From the NCBI GenBank assembly GCA_019914945.1, contig CM034102.1:3461501-3525500 (forward strand): a DNA stretch of 64,000 bases, in the 5' to 3' direction. The stretch comes from Typha latifolia (taxonomy: Eukaryota > Streptophyta > Magnoliopsida > Poales > Typhaceae). Numbering within the stretch: the first letter of the stretch is position 1; every line of letters starts with the position of its first letter. Both the position numbers and the translations under genes were made by a program. Shown here piece after piece: positions 23,801 to 34,293 of the stretch. The notes beneath the pieces are model-generated. The model did no database searches, was not told where the DNA came from, and saw only the letters and a list, made by a program, of their open reading frames with translations.

Positions 23801-26580
23801 GTTTATTTTACTTCTGGAACAAATGCCACAGCTGTCTTGTATGTACTTCTCTATGTATTGCAGGCAATTGACCACATTATCAATTCTGCTGCGAAGTCAA
23901 ACTACATGTCAGCTGGTCAGATAAATGTTCCAATTGTTTTCAGAGGACCAAATGGTGCTGCAGCTGGAGTTGGGGCTCAGCATTCACAGGTGTGCGACTT
24001 TGCAGATTAAATTCTAATTCTATAGTCATGTTCATTTTTTTTTCCTTTAGTTGCTCTAGAAAATCAGGTGTTCTATACATATGATTATACTATTAAGAAG
24101 ATAAGCATCTATCTAATGCAAAGAAGTTGACCAGAAAGTATCTATTTTTAGTGGTCCACCTGAGAGCAGCTTGCCATATGAGGAGAATCTATGAGTATGA
24201 CTAACTGAGATCACTATAATATTGTAAGGTCTGACATCGTGATGATAAGAATTTCTGTGGAGGCAAGCAGTGACCCATTTGGTTTGTATAGCTTGTATTT
24301 TTGTGAGCTCATGTTCTTATGCTTACTTCCTTTTCATTTTATTGTGTAAATTATAAACTTAAGATCAGCTATGTAATTGCTCTATAATGTTCTTTTACTG
24401 GATTTATTCTTGCTATTTTGGGCCTTACAGATCATTGTGGACATGTATATTCTCTATGGTATGCTTTGCTTTATGAGCCCAGAAGAGATAGCATCATAGC
24501 ATATTGTGCTGTGTTTGCAGTTTTCAAGCTTGTCATAGATTACTCGGCGTCTTTTGAAAGCAACACTAAAATAGCGAAGCAGTTTAATCTAAGGCATGTC
24601 TAAGAGAGAATCTGGTTGCAAGTGATAAAGTTAATTTAATTTCCTAGTTTGCTGATTGTTTTTTTGGTGATGTTATACAGGCCAGGTCCAGTTAAACCCC
24701 ATAAAATAATAAACTATGCAGGCTATAGTTAATTAAGATAGGAGTATAGGACATCCTAACTGTTGTGTTGCTTCCGTTCTATGGTCTGCTTATTTAACTT
24801 CTATATCATCTATTCCAATATCTGCAGTGATTGCTCTTCTTTTTGCAAGTAGCAGCACTAATAAGCTGTCGGAAGAGTTGCTCACTGTTTGTTCATTTTC
24901 AGTGCTATGCTGCTTGGTATGCACATGTCCCTGGATTGAAGGTGCTAACCCCCTATTCATCTGAAGATGCTCGCGGCTTGCTAAAAGCAGCAATAAGAGA
25001 TCCAGATCCTGTTGTTTTTCTTGAAAATGAGTTACTGTATGTGGTGCTGTGCCTCCATGATATATGAAGTGAACATTTGCATGATATATGAGCTCTAAAT
25101 TTATATACTTTGTCTTTCAGATATGGAGAGTCATTCCCTGTTTCAGCTGAAGTTCTGGATTCTAGTTTCTGTCTTCCAATTGGGAAAGCTAAGGTATGCA
25201 CATTACATTTGCTGACAGTCCTAAACTCTCTCTCTCTCTCTATAGTGACAAAGCTCCTATCATGTTCTCCTCCATTGCAGATAGAACGAGAAGGAAAGGA
25301 CGTCACAATTACGGCATTCTCAAAGATGGTTGGATATGCCCTTCAGGTGTGTAAATCATTACATCTCTGCATATATCTACTGGATTATCTCTGAATAGTA
25401 TCTTCAGTTTTTCTTGAATTTGGGTAAATCAGGTCTTGTCATGGCATGAAACATGATATTTCGTTTATCCTCGCTCTAATATATAATTTTTAAACACTAA
25501 CATAGCAGTCATTTTGAGCTGGAGGGTGCAATTTGCTTACTTGTGTTTGTAGTGTACCATTATTTCTTTGACTTTTCTACTGTTTCTATGGCTAATCATA
25601 AGACCGGGAATTCGAATGTATGAAGTTCATTCTTGTCATGTGAATTTTCTTTGTGCACTTGAGGTGGTGTGATCTACTAATGCTGTTTATCTTATTAAAA
25701 ATTAAAAGAGAAATGAAGGAAGCATGTTAGACTTTCTGTTTCATGACTTAAAAGCACAATTAAATATTTTTCCACTCTTATTGTTGTATGTATAATCTTT
25801 TGGTTTATATAAGATTGTAGATTATGAAATTTACATATAGGCTTTATGCTTCATGGATTGTGGATCATCTCAGTTTTCGGAATTATTTGTCAACACTTTG
25901 TTTTCATCTGAGGGTTCTGGCCATGGCTTGTGCTCTTCTGGAAGTTGTACAAGTCTAGTCTGTTTAACTTGATAAACTACCTTATAGTCAATAATATCTC
26001 CTCAGACAATGTAAGTGGTAGCACTAGATAGATGGAACCTACACTTCCAATAGGACTTCTATGATAGCATGACCTGTAACGAAGAACAAATTGGAGAAAG
26101 TAGAATTCAAATGACAGCCTCTTAAAACATCACTTTTTCTGGACATTTAATAGCTGAAGATGACTTTATTGTCTAGTTAGCTAGTTGGCCTGAATCCTTT
26201 TTATCGCTTTTCTTATATGTGCCTGCGACATGCTTTACATTTCTTCACTACATGGATATCAGTATTTGCTTCACTTTCTACTTGAAATATCTCATTTATA
26301 ACGGCTCATGTTCAGGCTGCAGAGATATTATCGAAGGAAGGAATCAGTGCTGAGGTAACAGAAAACATGAGCAAATCTTCAGCATAACCAAAATTTCATT
26401 TTACATTTGATCTTACTTCTGTTTCTCTAGTTAACAGAAAACATGTATATCAGGTTATAAATCTCCGGTCAATTAGGCCACTAGACAGGGCCACTATCAA
26501 TGCCTCTGTAAGGAAAACAAACAGACTGGTAGCCGTTGAAGAAGGTTTCCCACAGCATGGCATATGTGCTGAAATATGGT

Positions 26581-26669
<89 letters not shown>

Positions 26670-27015
26670 CAGGTCCTGAACTGACATTCCTTTACAGCAT
26701 GTCTGTTGTTGAGGAAAGCTTTGAATACTTGGATGCACCGGTTGAAAGGATTGCTGGAGCTGATGTTCCAATGCCTTATGCTGCAAACCTTGAGAGGATG
26801 GCTGTTCCGCAGGTTGTTTACTTGCAGTTTTCTGAAAAAAGGCTACAAATATTTTCAGGAGAAAATAACCACCATAGCAAACTAATGATTTCTCAGATGG
26901 AGATTAGATTCTTTCTGTTCCTTATGCCTCTTATTTCTGAATTCAGGTTGACGATATTGTCCGTGCAGCAAAGCGAGCATGCTACAGATCCATTCCCATG
27001 GCCGCAGCTGCTTAA
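20825..27015 (+). CDS. PDHB: Pyruvate dehydrogenase E1 component beta subunit, mitochondrial
   Basis: E1-beta pairs with E1-alpha as an alpha2-beta2 thiamine-diphosphate enzyme that decarboxylates pyruvate in the mitochondrial PDH complex. Fourteen exons are 20825-20875, 21009-21086, 21539-21619, 21699-21725, 21835-21897, 22044-22130, 23864-23989, 24903-25036, 25121-25193, 25281-25346, 26316-26354, 26454-26578, 26698-26812 and 26947-27015, all in phase, giving 377 residues. The first two exons encode a basic, acid-free presequence of about 40 residues ending near NYSAAAKE. The mature part starts [15 protein letters not shown] and runs through [77 protein letters not shown] and [15 protein letters not shown] to [16 protein letters not shown]. 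Length and sequence match rice PDHB closely, so this is the mitochondrial rather than the plastid paralogue. Intron 6 is 1.7 kb and holds a tandem duplication. Confidence 0.97.
22845..23016. repeat. Tandem duplication (period 84 bp) in PDHB intron 6
   Basis: Copy one is 22845-22928 and copy two about 22929-23016. Both start TTCTTTTATCAAATA and share the words ATTCATCTTTT, ACAGACAA and TATGTAGACCTATTAC. They differ by scattered substitutions and a small indel, so the duplication is not recent. Confidence 0.85.
26584..26665. repeat. Compound (CT)n(AC)n microsatellite filling PDHB intron 12
   Basis: About 47 bp of CT repeat run straight into about 35 bp of AC repeat. The tract begins 5 bp after the exon 12 donor (GTTACC), and the host intron (26579-26697) is only 119 bp, so the repeat is about two thirds of it. 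Apparent open frames of alternating Ser/Leu and Thr/His across this region are repeat artefacts. Confidence 0.95.
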
Positions 27016-28059
27016 TCTGATAATATACACATCGGGAAAAGAATGTGTATCAGCCCCTGCCACCAGCGATCTAATATTCCAGATCTTGCATAGAGGTTCT
27101 ATCATTCTTTTATAGCAGTTGGATGACTGCTGTTCCTTCAAAAAGTTTTCCCTTGAATCTACTGAAACTTCTTACCAGCTCGCTTAACGTGGACTTGATG
27201 TCATGTTTAATAATGAAAATTCCCGACAAGTTTTCCCTTATGTTAAGGCAAGAATTGCCACTGTTTTGAAGCTTGTATTTACTGCATAGGAAAATTTCTT
27301 TTCTTATAGTTGTTTTGATGTGAACAACTGAAACCTTTACCTGGCCATTGTTTGGAAACTTTTATCAAATGCTTTTCATCTATCCGGTTAGTATCTCCGA
27401 TTCTATACGGATAAAAACATAGATATCTGCATCTACTTAATCCGGGTTACATTAAATATGCGAATAATTTCTCCCATCATCTTTTTCCACGTTATTTATA
27501 TTTAAGTCGGTCAAAGAAAAAAAAAATCATCCAAGGATCTGCTGCTTTCCTCCGTAATCTCTCTATCGCGAAGACGCCAGCTCATCTCCCTGTTTCCTAT
27601 TCATGAGAAGATCTAAGTGTCACGCGAGCTAAGACCGTGGTACGTTGACCTTATCTTCGACATGTGAAAGAAAAGCTCCATCGTCCGATCCCGTACTCAT
27701 AATTTAGTGATCCTCCCGACAGGGAAGACATCACACCTTTCCTCTTCTGGAAAGAATCTTGTCGCATTCGGTGTGGTCCCAAACCATCCGTTGAGAAGGA
27801 TAGCTTATCCATCACCTGTCCCTAATTTGACCTTTTTTAATGTTCATCCTTAAATCAATCAAACTTAGAACCACAGCTATACCAAAGTATTATATAGTTG
27901 CGAATGGAAACTATCCAGATTTTTTGCTTATCCAAGAACCGAGCGAACAAGCCGGAATAGTGGTTATGAGTAGTTATTGCGTATAATTGACTATATGGCT
28001 TTAGACCGGGAACTTACTAAAATGGGAAAGAGAAGAAGCATCGTTGCCTCGTTGGGTAT

Positions 28060-28114
<55 letters not shown>

Positions 28115-28307
28115 CGACCAAAGAGGCTTCCATGATCCACCCGTTGTTCTCCCTCTTCTTCTCCTCCTCCTATTCTCCCTCTCTCTATCTCTAGGGTTTC
28201 ACAAGTTTCTCTCCCGGTCATTCTTTTCTTGTTTCTTTTTGGTCCCCTTATCACTGTGGGGATTTGGCTTTGCATTCCGGAATATTTTGGTTGGTTTTGA
28301 GAAGGAG
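27016..28307. other. Spacer and leader between PDHB and the BAR-like gene
   Basis: This holds the PDHB 3' UTR (to about 27250), unremarkable AT-rich DNA, and the next gene's promoter and leader. The leader carries a 50-bp GA repeat at 28062-28111 and a telo-box in reverse orientation (TAGGGTTT, 28192-28199). I saw no other gene. Confidence 0.55.
28062..28111. repeat. (AG)25 tract in the BAR-like gene leader
   Basis: A perfect AG dinucleotide run of about 50 bp lies roughly 200 bp upstream of the start codon. GA repeats of this kind are bound by plant BBR/BPC proteins; that role here is inferred from position only. Confidence 0.9.
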
Positions 28308-31300
28308 ATGAAGTCGTCGTTGAGAAAGCTGCGAGGGTTCGCACTCCGACAAGATCCGAAGGAAAAGAGGACGCCCAAGCACTCGCTGGCTCACCAGGAC
28401 GAGCTCCTCCAGGCCACCGAGGTCTAAATTTTGATCTAAGTTTCGTCCTTCCACATATAAAATAGTCTTTTTGGGTCAAATTTTAGATCTTATAGCCAGC
28501 TTTGACTCGTAGCGTGTTGAAATTTATATTTCCGTGGATTTCAATGTAACTGGTAGGAAGAATGCTGAATGACGCAATTCCCCCTTGCATTTTACATCCT
28601 TGCTGCAGCAATGCAACAATGAGGATTATCCTTTTCCTTCCATAGAGTAGTTTCCCTCTATTCTGTAAGGATCTAAGAACCGTCGGAGGAAACTTTGATT
28701 GATGTCATTGGTCTATATTTGTTACAAAGTGTTGGAATTTGACTTTTATAAAGCAAGTTAAACTGAAACTCAATTGAAAAGTAAATCCAAGCAATGGGGC
28801 TATTGACTGAGTAGTATTACTTCATTCTATAAATTATCATGCTGGTTTACCTTGCCAAACTTGATATCCTTGCTGTAATTTGCCGGCAATTTGCCTCAAA
28901 ATGACTGATTCTCTTTTGCAGGACATGCTTGACATGAGGAATTGTTATGATAGCTTGCTTTCTGCTGCTGCTGCTACTGCAAATAGTGCATACGGTATGT
29001 GGCTTTCATGATAGATTTGTTCTTCTATTTTTGTTTTCTGGTACCTCCCTAGAAAGAAGTTTGAGAGAACTTACATATCATGGATTCCTCATGTTGTGCG
29101 TGCAAGTTGGCATGCTGATACCTGCCATACTGGTGTCCTATTGGCCCCATACAGGGAAACATTTTTGATGATTTCCCATGCCGTTTATGTTTATTATCCT
29201 TGTGCGGAGTCCACCAACCCCTTGTCTATGTGGCATCGTTTATTGGTTTACCTAGGATTGGGGTATGCAGGGTCATATACTTACTCCTGAATTTTTCTGT
29301 TTCTTGTTATTCAAGGTATAACTATGCTTTAAATTGTTAGAAAAATTTACAAAGTATATACTCAAATATGAAAAATATGTCTCAACTCTTCAGTAGTTTG
29401 AGAAGCATAACATCATTTTAAGGTACATTCTGTACCTATACCTACCTGTTTTTTTTTGTTCTGAAAACTTCAATCATGTTTTCGCAGAATTCTCCGAGTC
29501 TCTGCGGGAAATGGGTACCTGTCTTCTTGAAAAAATTGCTCTAAATGATGATGAAGAAAGTGGTAATTGCATCAAAATTTTCTTCTCCTCCTGTATTTGT
29601 AGTGATTTTTGCTAAGTCAGATACTTGATATAAAGGAGCAATTATTGCTCCTTCACAAATTTAACCATATATTGAGCTTCCCCGGGGAACCCAAGTACCG
29701 CTACAATTATATTCTCTATTATAATTTTTGTTTCTTTTAGTTAATTTTTGTCAGTTAATCTGTTATCTGTTTGTTTACCAGGTCCATTTAGTGAAATGAT
29801 TTGAGTTGGTTTATTGTGTTACCAGGTCCACAAGTCAACCTCATAATTTGAACACACACACACACACATAAAGACACATACTGATTTTGTCCTAATAAAT
29901 TAAGATTTGTTTGTATACATTTTCTGTTGATCTCTAATTTGGGCAGTGTTCTCTTTTAACTTAACGTCATCATTTCTTAGTCTATCCAAGGTTCTTTTGG
30001 TCCCGTTGTGATGGATTGCACTTACACCTATCCAATGTAATACACTATTTTCTATTTGACACATTATAATACTTCATTGATGCATTCAGGAAGGGTCTTG
30101 TTGATGCTTGGGAAAGTACAATTTGAACTTCAGAAACTTGTTGACAGCTATGTAAGTTCCTTGTTGCTTTTCTCTGAACTGGTAACTTGGCATCTTAATA
30201 TTTTAGTGAATGTTTCAGTTCAATTGTTTAATTCCCTATTATTTTCCATTCCCAGCGTGGCCATGTCATTCAGACCATTACGACCCCATCAGAATCTCTT
30301 CTCAAGGAGCTTCAAACTGTAGAGGTTTGCACTTTTGCATTTATCTTCTTCTCTTTGATTTGAGTAGAGTGAATGGGTGATCAGACTAAAATTTATTGGA
30401 ACATCTAATAACTAATACATGGTATTTAGGTGTTCTTCAGACTATTTATAATACTATAGTGGTATAGGAACATGTGATGCAGTCAAGAGATGCTAAAGAT
30501 CATTATGTTTGTCATTGATTTGGTTCTGAGCGAACTTCAAGTCTTCAACATTTTGTCATATCCGTATGTTAGGAAGCTCATCAGTATTATTACTCCCCCT
30601 AAAATTCTCTGGTTATAATGAGACTGTTAAATAGACAAATATATGATATTTTTCTTGTGGTTATGATAAGTATCGAGCTGTAGCATGATTACAGAAGATT
30701 TCAATAGTTGAAAGTGCTGAATTTTGTTTTCAATGGTCAGCAGAAATAATTGGGAACAACCGGTATTATACCTGCCGGCTGCCATAGTATGTGCGACCTG
30801 GACAGAAATCCTTGATACTGTTTATTACTAAATTATTTTTACATCATCCGGCTTCTTTTCACAAAATGTTCTTTTTGACTGTATGTGGTATATTTAAATT
30901 TTAGAAACAAGATATATAATTCTGTCATAGAAAGCAAATAATTGTTAATTTAATGTCAATATTGCCAATGCAGGAGATGAAGCGTCAATGTGATGACAAA
31001 AGGTATGAAACTTGCCTGGATTTTCACTCTGCCTAGCCATGATCTCTATCTCAAATTTGGCGTATCATGTACAGGGATTTGTATAAGTTCATGTTAGCGG
31101 TAGATAGAGATAAAGGAAGGTCAAGGCATACCAAAGGTGAAACATTCTCTTCAGAGCAATTACAACAAGCTCAAGAAGATTACCAGGAGGAGGCAACTCT
31201 CTTTGTGTTTCGGTTGAAATCACTAAAGCAAGGACAGTTTCGAAGTCTTCTGACACAGGCTGCTCGACACCATGCCGCCCAGGTGGTTTTCAAACTTGTT

Positions 31301-32610
31301 ACATAAGTACTTTAGTGTAATAGAAGGGAAGTAATATACCAATATGCAATGGGCTAATGCCATTGATTCTCTTCTTCTCTGAACCAGTTAAGTTTCTTTA
31401 GAAAAGGATTCAAATCTCTTGAGGTGGTGGAGCCGCACATTAAAGTAGTCGCCGAACAACAACATATTGACTATAATTTCAGAGGTCTTGCTGATGAAGA
31501 ATCGGACGGGGATGATGAAGATGATGAAGATGACAATGATGATGGTTATGATGGCAGTGATGATGGGGAACTGAGCTTTGACTATGGACAAAATGACCAT
31601 GTTCCAGATGCTGCTTCTGTATCTAGAAACTCAATGGAGGTAAGAAGATGCACTAACAAGCTTCTGTTAGGATATTCTGCACACAATCTGAAGCATGACC
31701 TAGTACTAGTTGAAACTTGGAATCACATAACAAGTTTGGTTTCTATCCTGCAACTCTGATTTCCTGATCTCTTCTTTAATTGCAGGAATATCTAGACAGA
31801 GGACAAGCAGATTTTGTCTCCTCCAATGCAAGATCAAGGGCTGGCAGCTATTCTGCACCGCTCTTCACTGACAAGAAGTCCGAGGCATCAGAAAGGACAA
31901 AGGAGATGCGACCTTCCTCAACAAGGAAGTTGCACACTTATGTTCTACCTACGCCGTGTGAAACCAGGAGCTCATCTTTGCCAGGGTCAGTCAATCCTAT
32001 CCCTCAAAGTCTTCTGGAAAGCAACAAGGGTGTCCGGCCCACGCAACTGCAGCATTCCTCTCCATTGCAGACGAGAGACTTAAAGGATAATGAACTACCA
32101 ATTCCCACCAGACCAACGAGTTCACAGTCATCAGTTCTTAAAGAGTGTAACACAAACAGTGGGCCAACAAGGTTGCCCCCTTCGAATGAGGGGCTGGCAT
32201 TACCAGGCCATAGTCCTCAAAATGCTTCCGATATGAAAAAGATCAAGAGAGAAGCTTTCTCTGGTCCATTGACAAGTAATTCTTCTGCAGCATTGCCAAC
32301 ACTTGTTCCCACACCTCAAGCATCAACCCAAAAGGTGTCCCCTGGCGCGTCTCCGCTTGCAGTCTCATCACCAAAAATTAACGAGCTTCATGAGCTTCCT
32401 CGACCCCCGACCACTTCATCAAAGCCTAGAAGACCTCCGAATCCTATGACTCATTCGGCCCCCTTGGTGTACAGAGATCAAGTGTACTCCAGAACAAGAA
32501 ATATGCCATCAAATGCATCACCACTGCCAACCCCGCCTGGGGTGATGGCACGTAGTTTTTCAATACCTTCCAACGGTCAGAGAACGCCAGGTCCAGAATC
32601 AGCAGCTTGA
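28308..32610 (+). CDS. BAR-like, Pro/Ser-rich protein of the At2g33490 family
   Basis: This is a homologue of the plant proteins annotated as uncharacterised At2g33490 or hydroxyproline-rich glycoprotein family. They carry a BAR/SH3P-like helical domain expected to bind curved membranes. Nine exons are 28308-28421, 28922-28994, 29488-29562, 30090-30151, 30256-30324, 30974-31002, 31075-31282, 31388-31639 and 31786-32610, giving 568 residues. The N-terminus MKSSLRKLRGFALRQD and the helical region (about residues 40-240, with DSLLSAAAATANSAY, VQFELQKLVDSY, TLFVFRLKSLKQGQ and TQAARHHAAQ) are the conserved part. An Asp-rich segment follows (about 260-285). The single large last exon encodes a disordered Pro/Ser tail of 274 residues. 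There is no signal peptide, so despite the database name it is probably cytosolic. An intron may lie 8 nt after the stop. Confidence 0.9.
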
Positions 32611-32618
32611 GGATTAAG

Positions 32619-32726
32619 GTGAGCTTTATAAGAGTCGATTGTGATATCATGAACAACGTTAAGCCTTGTTGAACTCTGTTAATAACCAAATCATCAGTCA
32701 TATTGTTTCTGATGTTTTGTCTGCAG
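32619..32726 (+). other. Likely 3'-UTR intron of the BAR-like gene
   Basis: A strong donor (AAG|GTGAGC) lies 8 nt after the stop codon, and a strong acceptor (TTTTGTCTGCAG) follows 108 bp on. Because it is so close to the stop, it should not trigger nonsense-mediated decay. It could also mark the last coding junction of an alternative C-terminus. Confidence 0.5.
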
Positions 32727-33739
32727 AGTGCTTGGAATTAAACCTCGGGTCAGGAGCACCAAACTCATCAGTCAGCATGCTCGTAAGAATCTTCCTGCCG
32801 TTTTTCGTATGTATTAATCTGTGTATTCTTAGCTTGCGTTACAGCAGTGAGAGTATAAACAGCAGTCGAGGATATTTGTCTTCGTTCAATCTGCTGGATT
32901 CAGTAGTGAGTATTAATTATCCTCTTTGGCTGCTGTTCTATGTCAACATAGCTCCACCAATTCATCATATGTGACTTTTTCACTGTAACATAACAAAGTT
33001 TGATATCCTCACATTCATTTGAAAAGGACTCAAAACTGTTATCTTCTTCTAGATCCCATCTTGTATTGAGGATATCTCTTAGCTGTCAGCCTTAAATTAT
33101 TCGTCCATTAAATGGACATGGAAGTTAGCAATGCAAACACGGGTCCATCAATTCAGCAAGAGTATATGACAAGCATCATATTATTTCATCAACTACGGTC
33201 CCTGATAGAGACTTATCTTTCCCAACATAAAATAATCAAGATTTGGGTCGAGATTATCCTCTGCCAATCATGAGTTAAAATCATTATTTCCTCTGAGCCT
33301 TTGTATATTACCACCTACATTATGGTCTTATATCCTCGACCTACTTCTCTTTCCAACCGCAATTATTCTCCATTCTCGAGGTGGGTGTCAGTTTAGATTG
33401 TGGAATTAGGAAACCATCAACAACAACAACAACAACAACAACAACAGGGGCCCTGTGAAAGAAAGATAGAAAGGAAAATTAAAAAATTAAAAAATTAAAA
33501 ATCCTTTGGTCCTCAAACGCCTCATCCACAGCCATTGAACGTGGTGGTAAAAGACTCGTCATCTCATAGTAATAGTGATGACATCCATCCCTGTCTGGGT
33601 GCGGAATTAGGTACTCTTTTTATTTGCAACTTCGCACATTACATTTAAAAGGACACAAGTGGCCTGTTCCTGGCCATCCACGCAACAGGGTGTGAAATGA
33701 AAATGTTTAGTTTACTTCAACTATCTTTTTGCCAGTACG

Positions 33740-34151
33740 TTGGGGTGTAAATGTAATCGAGATCAAGCCGGAATTAAAATTAATTTAGAGCCTGTATTTA
33801 TAATCAACAATTAAAATTTATTTTAATTCTAACTAATTTTAAGCTCAAGCTTAATTTTAATTTTAGCCGATTTCAAGCTCAAACCTAAATAAACCAATCG
33901 ATAAGCAATTTTAAACCTTAATCAATTCAAGATAAATTTTAAGTCTGATAAAGCTCGAATTAAATTAATCTAAATCAAGCTTAAGTAAAGTATAATTTTA
34001 AAATATAAACTAATAGAGATTTTTTATGTATTTAGAAAATATATGATAAGATTAAAAATTTAGAATTAAACTTTGGCTTAAAATTATTATCGAGTCTGAG
34101 TTAGGTTTATCGAGTCGAGCTTAAGCTCGCTTCATTATTTTGACACCACTA
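33740..34151. mobile_element. hAT-type MITE with 8-bp target-site duplication
   Basis: The perfect 8-bp word CCAGTACG flanks the element at 33732-33739 and 34152-34159. The left end starts TTGGGGTGTAAATGTAAT; the right end, reverse complemented, starts TAGTGGTGTCAAAATAAT, with 15 of 22 terminal positions agreeing. An 8-bp duplication and TAGNG-like ends are hAT hallmarks. The 412-bp interior is AT-rich and has no coding capacity, so it is a non-autonomous element. Confidence 0.75.
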
Positions 34152-34256
34152 CCAGTACGGCTAAAAAGTAGGTCGGTGATTTGGGGGGGAAAAAAACTAC
34201 GTATAAAAAGCCGTACTCCTCCTCCTCCCATGTGACGCATCGCGCGCATCACTCGA

Positions 34257-34293
34257 CACGTGTAATGGCGCCTGCCCAGTTCCTCGACACGTG
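34257..34293. promoter_or_regulatory. Twin G-box/ABRE-like sites
   Basis: CACGTG occurs at 34257-34262 and 34288-34293, each inside the same 11-bp word CTCGACACGTG, 31 bp apart (three helical turns). A TATA-like GTATAAAAAG lies at 34201. No coding start is close by; the sites may serve the gene starting at 36547 through its long leader. Confidence 0.4.

Noticed and set aside
26450..26786. Frames with Ser/Leu, Thr/His, Val/Cys and Glu/Arg alternation
   Set aside because: They are produced by the CT/AC microsatellite and interrupted by real PDHB exons.
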